In this document: in pieces, positions 9,109-17,941 of the stretch
How positions within the stretch are numbered: position 1 is the first letter of the stretch
Layout: each line of letters opens with the position of its first letter
Notes under the pieces: model-generated
The model's database searches: none
The model's input: only the letters and a program-made list of their open reading frames with translations
What the model was told of the DNA's origin: nothing
Assembly: GCA_026874595.1 (NCBI GenBank)
Contig: JAPPUL010000082.1
Coordinates: 498,001-562,000, forward strand
Origin: Sipunculus nudus
Taxonomy: Eukaryota; Annelida; Sipuncula; Golfingiida; Sipunculidae
Length of the DNA stretch: 64,000 nucleotides
Reading direction: 5' to 3'
Made by a program: the position numbers and the translations under genes

Positions 9109-10023
9109 TTATTTAGAGACTCTAAACTGCCACATGAGATTAGGTCGTTCAATATCCTTGCCATATAAGTTAGGATCAGTAACAATCATTTTAGCATGCA
9201 TAAAGTCGAGGTAAATGTAGGTATCATCCTCAATAGACTGAACAGGGTTAGTAGTCAATTTAATTTTACGCAACTTTAGAGGAGAATTAGCTTTGTGAAT
9301 ATGATAAGGGATATTAGCAGTTAATTTATGCCAGCCATTAGGTTTAATATAGCCAGCTTTAAGGATGTGCACCATACCTTTTTCATCCTCAACATGAAAA
9401 GCTAAGGAGTATCGATTGTAATTATTAATCCAAGCAATTATAGATATTTCGCGAGTAAAAGCAGGGATCGCAACATAAGAACTTTTAGTGTAGTTGAGAA
9501 AAGAAGCAGTATCAAGTTCTTTATAACCGGAGGGTTCATCAGGATATCGGCCGAACTTATTTAAGCTGTAACGCTCTTTCTTAGAAGAAGCTAAGTTATT
9601 AACAGGCTCAAGAGTTATAGAATTAAAAGCCTTCTTGTCCCAACAAGCTTTAAGACCAAAGATAGTCTTTTGTTCTTGTTTAAAAAAAGAAGCATTACGG
9701 TAGACGAATTCAGGCAAAATGCCATTAGGTTTCAGGTTCTTCCCGTCGGCAATAAACCATCCGAACCATTCAGAATCGTCTTGATAATCCTTTTGGTCAT
9801 TTAATGTATCCCCACAAGTGTCAGAGCGGAAACGAGAGAATCGAACACTCCACTCGCCAAGAACTTCAAATCCGTCAACAGCATAAGAATAAGTGGGCAT
9901 ACTATTCTGAGGTTGTAAATGCCTGTTAATGGAGCTAATATTAAAAGAGTCTCCGCTGGTCTTAATGAATAAGACTAAAGCAAAAGAAGCGCAAATGGTA
10001 AAAAGCAGTCTGGATTTAAACAT
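9109..10023 (-). CDS. FlaA-like flagellar filament outer-layer protein
   Basis: 304 residues from the ATG at 10023, chosen because AAGGAGG lies 6 bases upstream and a clear signal peptide follows (FKSRLLFTICASFALVLF). FlaA proteins coat the periplasmic flagellar filaments of spirochaetes. Typical features are DGFEVLGEWSVRFSRF near the mature N terminus, a central Trp-containing stretch GWHKLTANIPYHI, and a predicted strand IYLDFMHAKMIV near the C terminus. Its closest functional counterpart here is the FlaA-like gene at 16689. It lies last in a minus-strand run with the dehydrogenase gene, separated by 230 bp. Subtype (FlaA1 or FlaA2) is not resolved. Confidence 0.72.
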   Translation of the reverse strand: MFKSRLLFTICASFALVLFIKTSGDSFNISSINRHLQPQNSMPTYSYAVDGFEVLGEWSVRFSRFRSDTCGDTLNDQKDYQDDSEWFGWFIADGKNLKPNGILPEFVYRNASFFKQEQKTIFGLKACWDKKAFNSITLEPVNNLASSKKERYSLNKFGRYPDEPSGYKELDTASFLNYTKSSYVAIPAFTREISIIAWINNYNRYSLAFHVEDEKGMVHILKAGYIKPNGWHKLTANIPYHIHKANSPLKLRKIKLTTNPVQSIEDDTYIYLDFMHAKMIVTDPNLYGKDIERPNLMWQFRVSK

Positions 10024-10254
10024 AAAAAACCTCCTTGTAAAAAAGCAAAACCAAAACATTGCAAATAAAGATGGTGTAATAAAATATAATAAAAAATATA
10101 ATAAAACACAGCCTCTACTAAACAAGAATAATCTATAGTAAGAATAACACCCCAAATGGGTTTCGGATAAAAAGTTAAAAAAACTTATAGTAAGTATGCG
10201 TAAATGGCCAGATCAGTGAGAAAAAGTGAGAAAAAGGTAAAAATGTTATAAAGC

Positions 10255-11133
10255 TTAAACTTCCTGATTAAATATTTTGTATATGGCGGAGACATCGAGT
10301 TGACTAATATTCTTTTGGAAAGTTAGAGCAAAGATTTCCTTAGAGACAGCAGCAGAGAGGACAGATGTTTTAATATCAAAAGCAAGATCAGAAAGGGCTT
10401 TCAAGTCTTTTAACATAAGAGCACTAGAGAAATGGGTAGAGAAATCGTTATTTAAGAGCTTATCCTTTTTAGCAGAAAGAACAAGAGACTTCCCCCCCCC
10501 CTTATCAAGAATATCCAAAACGGCAGCTTTGTCGATTCCGATATTCTGCCCTAAAACCAAAGCCTCAGCAAGAGCAGTCATAAAGTTAGCCAAGACAAGA
10601 TTATTAATAACTTTCATTTTGGAAGCGAGGGCTTTTTCTTCGAGGAAGAAAATATTAGAAGCAAAGACTTTAATATATTGATAAGCATAATCAAAAGCAC
10701 TTTTGTTACCACTTACAAGAGCAGTAAGCAAACCTTTCAAAGCAGGGCTAACACTACCGAGTACAGGACATTCAAGATATTGGAAGTTATATCTAAAAGC
10801 AAAGTCATAGAACTTTAAAACATGCTCATAATGATTAGAAGTTAAGTCAACAATGATTTTATTTTCTAAGTTCTTGTGCTTTTGTAGTAAACCATTGGTG
10901 CCTAAGAAGACATCAGATACAGCATTACTATCAAATAGACATATAAATATTAGGTCTGAATTTTGCGCAAGCTGAGCGGGGTTTTGACAAAAAGAAAAAG
11001 GGCTTTTGGAGAAGTTTTCTTTTTTAGTTCTATTCCAAACAAAAATATTGTTTTTATGAATAGAGCTAAAACGCGTTAATATAGCAGAGCCCAAATTGCC
11101 AAGGCCGATAAAGCCGATCTTGAAATCACTCAA
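10255..11133 (-). CDS. NAD(P)-dependent 3-hydroxyisobutyrate dehydrogenase-family protein
   Basis: 292 residues, full length for beta-hydroxyacid dehydrogenases. The N-terminal Rossmann motif is GFIGLGNLG. The substrate-binding motif appears as CPVLGSVSPALKGLLTALVSG, and the catalytic lysine is in ASKMKVINN. These enzymes oxidise or reduce small beta-hydroxyacids or semialdehydes (hydroxyisobutyrate, tartronate semialdehyde, glyoxylate and others); the substrate cannot be told. The codons for DKGGGK are written as an uninterrupted run of ten G on the coding strand (10492-10501), a potential slippage site. It lies 49 bp downstream of the small zinc-finger gene. Confidence 0.85.
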   Translation of the reverse strand: MSDFKIGFIGLGNLGSAILTRFSSIHKNNIFVWNRTKKENFSKSPFSFCQNPAQLAQNSDLIFICLFDSNAVSDVFLGTNGLLQKHKNLENKIIVDLTSNHYEHVLKFYDFAFRYNFQYLECPVLGSVSPALKGLLTALVSGNKSAFDYAYQYIKVFASNIFFLEEKALASKMKVINNLVLANFMTALAEALVLGQNIGIDKAAVLDILDKGGGKSLVLSAKKDKLLNNDFSTHFSSALMLKDLKALSDLAFDIKTSVLSAAVSKEIFALTFQKNISQLDVSAIYKIFNQEV

Positions 11134-11182
11134 AAAAAAACCTCGATAAATGAAAGTAGCAACAAAAGACTATCTTAAATAA

Positions 11183-11350
11183 TTAAAGAGGATTTATAGA
11201 ACAAGAATTACGAGTCATTTGTTCTATTGTCTTTTTAATTAGTGTAAAGCGAGTATTGCATCTTTTACATTCATTGACATGAGGAATATCTTGAGAATTG
11301 ACGTTTTTAATAACAAAGTGATTTAGTTCTTTATTAGAAAAGCAAGTCAT
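11183..11350 (-). CDS. Small ZAS-like zinc-finger protein (anti-sigma-like), 55 aa
   Basis: The frame is open further upstream, but the ATG at 11350 is chosen because GGAGG lies 6 bases before it. The 55-residue product has an HX3CX2C pattern (HVNECKRC) preceded by an acidic, helix-forming N terminus (NKELNHFVIKN). That pattern is the signature of zinc-containing anti-sigma (ZAS) domains. It ends soon after the finger and has no membrane segment, so it resembles a free ZAS module. No sigma-factor gene is adjacent. The functional link to sigma factors is inference from the motif only. Confidence 0.55.
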   Translation of the reverse strand: MTCFSNKELNHFVIKNVNSQDIPHVNECKRCNTRFTLIKKTIEQMTRNSCSINPL

Positions 11351-11530
11351 AAAAGTCCTCCAAAGAGTTTTTTTAAAAAAAGCGCAATAAGTAAATATAA
11401 GAAAAGGCATTGACATTACAGGACCAAAGAGTAAAATGTACAGGATAAGCAAAAATAAGTCAAGCATAATAAAGATATTAGGTAGAAAAAAGCTAAGCGA
11501 AATAAGGGTTTTTATGTTGATAATAAATCG

Positions 11531-12868
11531 CTAGGGATTATAGGAGGGGTCTTTTGAGAGATTATTAACCAAAAGCCAGATAATAAAATAAAATATGGTT
11601 ATGAAGATAAAGATATACCCGATGGGCTGAGCGAATACGTTTATAGAGATTAGGAAGAATAAAGTGGATAGAGTAAAGAGTTTATAAAAAAGCCAAAGCC
11701 GTAGTAAAAAGACTTGTCGAGTTAAATTAAAGCAAAAGATGCCGGCAATAGGTAGGATAAGGTCGGGAATAGAGATTAAAAGATGTGAGATAATAGAGAT
11801 ATCATATTTAAGAACTATAAGAAAATGAATAGAGATTAAGGAGAAGACGCTAATGGGGATAGCTAAAATGATAAGAGCCGAAGAGGTTAAGAATTTTCGT
11901 AAAGGAGGATATAAATGAAAAGGCAAAGCACAAACACTAAGAGCGGTAAAGATAAAGGCAATGAATGCAAAAGAGAAGGCATTATAAATATTTGCATAAG
12001 AAGGTTTTTTAGGTAAGGAAGCTTTAAGTAGATATTTTTGAGAATGTATGAGGCGAGGGGTTATTTTTTTTGGATTGATATTGTTAAACTTGTTGTTAGA
12101 AGGGGTTTTGCTGTTATTGTTTAAAATGAAAGGTAAGAAGTCTCTTACAACTAGAGGGAAGGCCATAGCTTGATAGACAGAGATTACTTTATCGTGGGAA
12201 GAATCAAATAGTAGGTCAGAGAGGATTTTAGCGGGGAAAATATGTTTTACTAAGGGGTCTGAGATTTGCCGAAGAGATTTGAAGGGGACGTTATGAGTTT
12301 GCTTTTTAAGGGAGTTGTTAAGAATAATATTTAAAGTATCGCGTAATTTAGAGGAACAGTTATTTTTGGCGTAGTGGTAGACATAGAACTTATTTTTGGG
12401 TTTAGAGTGAATATCGAGTAAATTTTGTAGGATAACTTTTTGTTTATAGGAGAGGATTATTTGCTGTTCAAAGATGTATCTGCCATAGCGAGCGTAAAAT
12501 GAGTGGTTGGCAGAGTAGGAAGCGATACTAAGCCAGAAGCTATTCTTCCCGAGGAGGAAGCTTGAGAGGACGTTATGAGTATAATCAAAAGTCCCAAAAT
12601 CATAAACGATGTCGTTTGAATTGGTTTTAATGCGAAGAGCATTATGCCCCCATTGAGAGTGTAAGCTTTGTCCTGGACCAAAAGTTAGAACAGAAACTTT
12701 TAAAGATTGTATTTTTGTTTTTTGGGTAAGGCTTGAGGAGGTTGCGGCAAATGAGTGAGAATAAAGGATAAAAGTTAGGCAAAAATACGCTAAAGGGAAA
12801 AAGAGAAAAAGTTTTGGTTTAGAGGATATAGAAGGGCTTAGATTTAGTAGTTCGTTTACAAAGTACAT
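11531..12868 (-). CDS. Membrane protein with Lnb-N-type periplasmic domain (DUF4105)
   Basis: 445 residues. A signal anchor (about 18-42) precedes a periplasmic domain with the DUF4105 hallmarks LTFGPGQSLHSQWGHNALRI, VYDFGTFDYTH and YHYAKNNCSSKLRD; the conserved His and the NCSSKLRD Cys fit a papain-like fold. The C-terminal third (from about 290) is a block of roughly five transmembrane helices. The domain is named from the lipoprotein N-acyltransferase Lnb, but most members have no proven activity; a role in envelope or lipoprotein processing is plausible. It is divergent from the transglycosylase gene. Confidence 0.72.
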   Translation of the reverse strand: MYFVNELLNLSPSISSKPKLFLFFPLAYFCLTFILYSHSFAATSSSLTQKTKIQSLKVSVLTFGPGQSLHSQWGHNALRIKTNSNDIVYDFGTFDYTHNVLSSFLLGKNSFWLSIASYSANHSFYARYGRYIFEQQIILSYKQKVILQNLLDIHSKPKNKFYVYHYAKNNCSSKLRDTLNIILNNSLKKQTHNVPFKSLRQISDPLVKHIFPAKILSDLLFDSSHDKVISVYQAMAFPLVVRDFLPFILNNNSKTPSNNKFNNINPKKITPRLIHSQKYLLKASLPKKPSYANIYNAFSFAFIAFIFTALSVCALPFHLYPPLRKFLTSSALIILAIPISVFSLISIHFLIVLKYDISIISHLLISIPDLILPIAGIFCFNLTRQVFLLRLWLFYKLFTLSTLFFLISINVFAQPIGYIFIFITIFYFIIWLLVNNLSKDPSYNP

Positions 12869-12944
12869 ACAAAAAAATATAAGAAAAGGCTAAAAAACGC
12901 CAATAGAGGGTGAGAGTAGTAAGGGAGTAAAAAGGGGAAATAAA

Positions 12945-15485
12945 ATGTTTTATGTAGATAAATTATTCATTAAACTGTGGTTTTCAATAAAAGTAGTACT
13001 TTTTGTAATGTTAAATAGCTGTGGATATGATGAGAGGCTAGATTATGTAGATGTGCAAAATGAGAAGAGGGGATTGGCTATAAAGTTAGCTGCACTTGAG
13101 AGGTTTAAGTTATCGAATGTAAAGGTAAAACTTCCGCTATGTGGAATGAGTGAGTATGTGCGGGGTTATAAGCGAGGAAGATATAAAGATATTGTAGGGG
13201 GCAAAATAGCAAATATAAGAGGTGGGTTTGAGGGGGGTGGCGGAGCGAGAGTAGAAGAGAGCAGATATTGCAGACAAGGTTTTGTAGAGTCTTATATAAA
13301 GGGGTTAAGTTATCTTAAGCTAGGGAATACGAGGATGGGCATAAAGTACCTAAGTAGGAGTGCAAGAGAAAACGAGGCATTTAGCGATTATATAAACTAC
13401 AAGATAGGGGAGTTATATTATAAAGATAGAAGCTATGTAAATGCGATTAAGCATTTAAAGAAAGCGAGGGAGCGTGTTGGGATGGGAGGAGAGGTTATGT
13501 TGCGATTGCTTGAGCTTGAGGGGCAGTCTTATTTACGCTTATCCTGGTATAGTAAATTAATAAAGGAGTATAAGGGATTTTTAAAACGAGTTAAAGGGGG
13601 AGAGGGGATAAATATAATAATAGATAAAAGACGTATGACGGAAGGGGAGGTAGAATCTAAGCTAATGTACTATATAGGGAGAGGTTATGAGGGGAAAAGG
13701 GATTATAAGGGAGCGATAAGAGCGTATTTGAATATTCTTAAGGAAGGAGATAACAGGCGCTATAAATCGGAAGCTATAAATGGGATAAAGAGGGTAGGTG
13801 GAGGATACACGAGAGATTTAAGTACCGAGGCAGTAATATATCTTATAAATTACTATCAGTCGTTAAAAGGGCATGAGAAGGGGGTTTCAAAAGCAACTCA
13901 AAAGCTTATAAAGCGGTTAATAGATAAAATTGTAAGAGAAAAGACGTTTCAAGTAGAATCTAAGGAGAGCGAATATACATATTACAAAGTGCTGTACAAA
14001 TATTACATATCGCAAATGCAGATAAAGAAAGCAAAAGAGATATCAAAGAAAGTAAAGGAAGTCTTTGGATTTGGGAGTAAGTATGGCAAGAAGTTTAGTT
14101 ATGAGGAGGCAGTGGTACTGGTTGATGGAGGGGTTGATGGAGGGGTTGATGGAGGGGAAGAGGATATAGCTGAGGGACTTGCAAGGCTTAAGGAGATATT
14201 ACATGAGAATGGGCATCCAAAGGTTTTGGAAGCGGGAATGGTATTGCTTAAGCATCTAGGAGAGGAGCTGTATAAAGCTAGTAAGGAGAAAGGAGTTTCA
14301 GGAGCGAGGGAATATGGCAAACTAGTGAGTCGATTATTTGAGCTTGGGTATGAGTCTTTGGTTGAGCGAGTATTTTTCAGGTTGATAGGCAAGGAATCAA
14401 ATAGAAGGTTTTTAATAGATACATTTTTGGAAGTAGATTATGGGAAATTGAGTCCGTATAGGCGAGTAAAGTATACCTATTGGCTTGGAGAGTTATACTT
14501 AGATATTGGTGAGGCGGCAGAGGGGGTTAGGTATTTCAAGAAGGCCTTGTATGATCATGGGAGAAATTACTATACAGGATTATCCTTAGAACGACTTGAG
14601 AGCTTACTATCATTTGGCGAACGGATTAAACTATATATGGAGCTTGAGGGGCGTTACAAGAGATTTTTTAAGACAAAAGAGTTTAAGCAGCGCTATGCTT
14701 CAGTAAAGGTGGAATATAATTTTAGATTAGAAGAGGATGAACTATTTTGGAAGGGGTATATATTGTTTCAAGTGGGCAATGGAGAGGCAGGATATGAGTT
14801 ATTAAAGGGGTATGTAGGTAACTTGGAGAGTCGCGGAAGGTATTATTTGGTATTATCGAAGTTATTTAAGGAGCTTGGGAGGCGTGATTACGTAATAAGA
14901 TATAGCGATTTTCTAGTAGACTATTTGAATGGAGTTAGGAATCATGGATATATAATACCTGTTATAAGCGAGGAAGTGTATCCTTTATATTATAGTGATA
15001 TAGTATACGAGCAATCAAAACGCTATGGGGTTGATAAACACTTGGTAATGGCGGTGATACGGGAGGAGAGTAGATTTAATGAGAAGGCTTTATCGGTATC
15101 AGGAGCAAAGGGGCTTATGCAGATATTGCAGGGTGTGGGTGAGTGGTTAGATGGGCTTGGACGAGGGCGGGCAGGGCGAGGAGGGATTAATTTATATGAT
15201 AGTAAGACAAATATATCATTAGGAGTAAAATACTTAAGATTTTTATTAAGGAGACAGCCGTTAAGCGAGGCGGTAGCAAGTTACAATGGGGGACCGACTC
15301 GGATAAGGAATATGGTGGGGAGGTTTAGAAATGCGCTACGTAATGGACTTTCAAAAGAGAACAAGGCGCTTAATGATAAACTAGTTATAGAGCTAATAGA
15401 TATAGAGGAGACAAGAAACTACGTACGCAAGGTTTTGGGGAGTTATTATATATACAGGCAACTTTACGAAAAGCGTAAAAAGTAG
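12945..15485 (+). CDS. Slt70-like lytic transglycosylase lipoprotein with TPR-like repeats
   Basis: 846 residues. A short signal segment ends in VMLNSC, a relaxed spirochaete-type lipobox. A long helical region (about 100-660) contains TPR/Slt-U-like repeats, for example SYIKGLSYLKLGNTRMGIKYL and YWLGELYLDIGEAAEGVRYFK. The C-terminal GH23 domain carries the catalytic glutamate in AVIREESRF (about residue 706), followed by GAKGLMQI and AVASYNGG. It should cleave peptidoglycan glycans to 1,6-anhydro products. The gene contains three in-frame copies of a 12 bp unit encoding VDGG (14121-14156). Its stop codon lies inside a 12 bp direct repeat. Confidence 0.9.
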   Translation: MFYVDKLFIKLWFSIKVVLFVMLNSCGYDERLDYVDVQNEKRGLAIKLAALERFKLSNVKVKLPLCGMSEYVRGYKRGRYKDIVGGKIANIRGGFEGGGGARVEESRYCRQGFVESYIKGLSYLKLGNTRMGIKYLSRSARENEAFSDYINYKIGELYYKDRSYVNAIKHLKKARERVGMGGEVMLRLLELEGQSYLRLSWYSKLIKEYKGFLKRVKGGEGINIIIDKRRMTEGEVESKLMYYIGRGYEGKRDYKGAIRAYLNILKEGDNRRYKSEAINGIKRVGGGYTRDLSTEAVIYLINYYQSLKGHEKGVSKATQKLIKRLIDKIVREKTFQVESKESEYTYYKVLYKYYISQMQIKKAKEISKKVKEVFGFGSKYGKKFSYEEAVVLVDGGVDGGVDGGEEDIAEGLARLKEILHENGHPKVLEAGMVLLKHLGEELYKASKEKGVSGAREYGKLVSRLFELGYESLVERVFFRLIGKESNRRFLIDTFLEVDYGKLSPYRRVKYTYWLGELYLDIGEAAEGVRYFKKALYDHGRNYYTGLSLERLESLLSFGERIKLYMELEGRYKRFFKTKEFKQRYASVKVEYNFRLEEDELFWKGYILFQVGNGEAGYELLKGYVGNLESRGRYYLVLSKLFKELGRRDYVIRYSDFLVDYLNGVRNHGYIIPVISEEVYPLYYSDIVYEQSKRYGVDKHLVMAVIREESRFNEKALSVSGAKGLMQILQGVGEWLDGLGRGRAGRGGINLYDSKTNISLGVKYLRFLLRRQPLSEAVASYNGGPTRIRNMVGRFRNALRNGLSKENKALNDKLVIELIDIEETRNYVRKVLGSYYIYRQLYEKRKK

Positions 15486-15507
15486 CGTAAAAAGTAGCGT
15501 AAAAAAT
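15472..15507 (+). repeat. Short tandem repeat, 12 bp x 3
   Basis: Unit agcgtaaaaagt occurs twice perfectly and a third time with one change. The first copy spans the transglycosylase stop codon (15483-15485), and the array ends just before the stop of the convergent DUF362 gene. Confidence 0.85.
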
Positions 15508-15509
15508 AA

Positions 15510-16418
15510 TTAAGCAGATTTTTGCTTTAAGTTTTTAACAAAGATATTTTTAATTAAAGATTTAGATATTTTAATGGGAGAGAAAGAGATAGGGATAGGG
15601 TTTGGATAATCTAAAGAGATATTAGGGATGGGGATATTGGTATTAATTTGCGTGATATTAGATTGTCCAAGGTTTAAAGATTTGGCAGCGGTTAAAATTT
15701 TATAAGGGAAAGGGTAGTCAAGAGCTTTTGTTATGACGGTATCAAGAGCAACAGGGTCGGTAGAAGCAACGAGTAGATTAGTTAATTTAGGGACTCCGCC
15801 TATGGGCCCTTTTTTATCCATGGCATAAACGGCATCAAGTATATTCAAAATAGGGTTTAAATCGAAACAATTTTTAACGAGCATCTCAGCAAAGAGATTA
15901 TGCTTATCGGCTAAGGAGAAATGTAGTATAGCCTTACGTTTTCCTGCAATGCATCCAAACATATTCTTAACAGCTAAAGAAAGGCCAAGTTGGCAATGGA
16001 CCTTAAGTTTTGGTAGGTTAATAATTTTGTAATTTTTGAGAGAGGAGTCTTTAGAAAAGATTTTGAATTTATGTTGAGGTTTTTTAAGATTAATGATATT
16101 AACATTTAGCTTTTGTAAATCTTTAAAGACTTTAGTTTTAGAAAGTATTTGAAGAGGAGTCCCCCAAGCGGGAGAATCAGCGATAGAGACTTTAGCCCCA
16201 AGCTCATGAATCAACTGAGCACAAGCAAGGATAAGGCGAGGGTCTGTAATAAGTGGGTCATTATGGTGTCGCTTTGGTCCGAGCAAATTGGGTTTAATAA
16301 GCACGTTATCGTCTTTTGAGATAAAAGAATTAATGTTGCCAAGAGGCGAGATAACGTCTACAAGATTTTGCTTAATATGGTTATAATCATCTGTTTTAAT
16401 AATTGAAACAAAAGCCAT
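15510..16418 (-). CDS. DUF362 domain-containing protein
   Basis: 302 residues from the ATG at 16418; a longer upstream frame exists but would add 44 hydrophobic residues that do not belong to the family. DUF362 features are VLIKPNLLGPKRH, VSIADSPAWGTP, NLPKLKVHCQLGLSLAVKNMFG and LLVASTDPVALDTV. Many DUF362 proteins carry an attached ferredoxin domain; this one has no CX2CX2C cluster, so it is the short form. Function is unknown; members have been linked to iron-sulfur or redox contexts. It is convergent with the transglycosylase and divergent from flaA. Confidence 0.8.
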   Translation of the reverse strand: MAFVSIIKTDDYNHIKQNLVDVISPLGNINSFISKDDNVLIKPNLLGPKRHHNDPLITDPRLILACAQLIHELGAKVSIADSPAWGTPLQILSKTKVFKDLQKLNVNIINLKKPQHKFKIFSKDSSLKNYKIINLPKLKVHCQLGLSLAVKNMFGCIAGKRKAILHFSLADKHNLFAEMLVKNCFDLNPILNILDAVYAMDKKGPIGGVPKLTNLLVASTDPVALDTVITKALDYPFPYKILTAAKSLNLGQSNITQINTNIPIPNISLDYPNPIPISFSPIKISKSLIKNIFVKNLKQKSA

Positions 16419-16543
16419 ATATAAAATATAAGGTAAATAAAAAAAAGGTGAAAAAAATAGAAAAAGATAAATTATAAAGTATGAATAAAAGTAATTAAGT
16501 GTGTTTAGAATAACAAAGGAGCAAGAGAGTGCTAGTAGAGAAC

Positions 16544-16572
16544 TTGACAAAGTTCCTTCAAATATATATAAT
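16544..16572 (+). promoter_or_regulatory. Consensus sigma-70-type promoter of flaA
   Basis: TTGACA at 16544-16549 and TATAAT at 16567-16572 are separated by exactly 17 bp, a perfect match to the housekeeping consensus. Transcription should begin near 16579, leaving a leader of about 110 nt before the flaA ATG. It implies that this flagellar sheath gene uses the housekeeping rather than the flagellar sigma factor. Confidence 0.8.
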
Positions 16573-16688
16573 TTTGTACACGAGAAGGAAATAGCTTTTT
16601 GTTTCTAGGATAGAGGGGTCTTGAAACAAATAATATGGGGAGGAAGATAAAGGAAGATATTAAAAAAACGCTAAGGAGTGCTACAAAC

Positions 16689-17747
16689 ATGAAAAGAATT
16701 GTACAAACACTAAGTTTATTGATAATTTATGGACTCGTAGGAGCAAGTGATTTAGGAGCGCAGGGTACGCAGGGTACGCAGGGGAGACAGGGTACGCAGG
16801 GGAGACAGGGTTCACAAGGAAAAGCTGCTGAGGGGAAAGTACTTGAGAAGGTGCTTTTGGATTTTGGTAAATACGAGGCAGAAAATGGGAAAGCGGGGAG
16901 TCCCTACACAAAGGGCAGTCCGGGAGGGAAAGACGGTAAAGTAGAGACTGACACAACAAAATACTTGATAACGCAAGAAGACATGGCTTTATCGAATTGG
17001 GTAATAAGGTTCAACTCATCAGCCGACACAGTAAACAATAAAAATAATTCCTATGCAAAGAAGGTAGAAACGAAGGGAGGGGAGACGGTTCTTGGAGTAA
17101 GGATACATTACCCAGTAAAGCATAGATACAACGCATATGCAGAAGTAAAGCCGTTGTATGAGATAATGGAATATAATGAGAATGGAGATTTGTCGAATGT
17201 GGGGAATGGGGTATTGGATAATGTGGGGACTTTGAAAGCACTAAGTGTTGAGGTATCGGGACGAAATATAAATAACGGATTATATTTGCGGTTGGTGGAT
17301 AAGGATAGTAATCAGCGAGATTATTTCATGGGTTATTTAGATTTTGTTGGCTGGAGGACATTGATATGGGAAAATCCGCACTATTTAGAATCAATAAATC
17401 AGCGAGATTTTGTAAAGTTCAAGTTATATCCGGTGTCAAAACCTTATATAAAGTTTCATTCATTTTTGATAAGTCGAGTAAGCAATAATTTGAAAGGAGA
17501 CTTTGTAACGTATTTCAAGAGAGTAGAAGCAAGCTACGAGAATGCAGTAATGGAAGCAGATTATTTAGATATAGATGATGAAAAGGTCTGGGGAATACAA
17601 AGGTATAAGGCATTACAACGCCAAGCAGTAGTAAGGAAGCGAGAAGGGGAGAGGTATTTCTTAATGTCCCTTGCAAGGAAACAGCAAGCAGCCCAAAAAG
17701 AAAAGCAAGAGCGTAAAACAGAGCGTGGAACAAAAAAGGCTAAATAA
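16689..17747 (+). CDS. flaA: FlaA-like flagellar filament outer-layer protein with Gly-Gln repeat
   Basis: 352 residues from the ATG at 16689, which has AAGGAG about 10 bases upstream and opens a signal peptide (VQTLSLLIIYGLVGAS). The mature protein starts with GTQ/GRQ triplets (16761-16810), then FlaA features: LLDFGKYEAEN, NWVIRFNSSAD, KALSVEVSGRNINNGLYLRL, GYLDFVGWRTLIWENP and a C-terminal strand with FVTYFKRVEASYE. FlaA forms the sheath of periplasmic flagella. The tail is strongly basic (Lys/Arg/Gln). A second FlaA-like gene lies at 9109-10023. The triplet insertion between signal peptide and mature domain is unusual for the family. Confidence 0.8.
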   Translation: MKRIVQTLSLLIIYGLVGASDLGAQGTQGTQGRQGTQGRQGSQGKAAEGKVLEKVLLDFGKYEAENGKAGSPYTKGSPGGKDGKVETDTTKYLITQEDMALSNWVIRFNSSADTVNNKNNSYAKKVETKGGETVLGVRIHYPVKHRYNAYAEVKPLYEIMEYNENGDLSNVGNGVLDNVGTLKALSVEVSGRNINNGLYLRLVDKDSNQRDYFMGYLDFVGWRTLIWENPHYLESINQRDFVKFKLYPVSKPYIKFHSFLISRVSNNLKGDFVTYFKRVEASYENAVMEADYLDIDDEKVWGIQRYKALQRQAVVRKREGERYFLMSLARKQQAAQKEKQERKTERGTKKAK

Positions 17748-17780
17748 GTATAAATAGCCGTATAAATGTGCTGTATAAGG

Positions 17781-17870
17781 AACTATCAGGAGGGCAAGTA
17801 TATTTTTTGAGGAAAAGGCTTTTTTAGAGTTTGTGTTAAAATAAATTATATCAAAGTCCTTCTGATGGTT
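17781..17870 (+). other. Long-range RNA stem between convergent flaA and nadE
   Basis: Bases 17781-17793 and 17858-17870 can form a 13 bp stem with two G-U pairs when transcribed from the plus strand, enclosing a 64 nt loop rich in A and T. The G-U pairs mean it pairs fully only as plus-strand RNA, so it may stabilise the end of the flaA transcript. There is no classical T run after it. Confidence 0.35.
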
Positions 17871-17941
17871 TTAAGAGGAATTAAGTGGTTTTCTAAATAC
17901 TATTTCTATAATACTATAGGAAAAAGCTATAGGAAACTAGA

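Noticed and set aside
11351-11467. N-terminal membrane extension of the zinc-finger protein
   Set aside because: GGAGG before the ATG at 11350 and the end of ZAS similarity there favour the short protein.
16419-16550. 44-residue hydrophobic extension of the DUF362 protein
   Set aside because: It lies in the promoter spacer, and family similarity begins just after the internal ATG.
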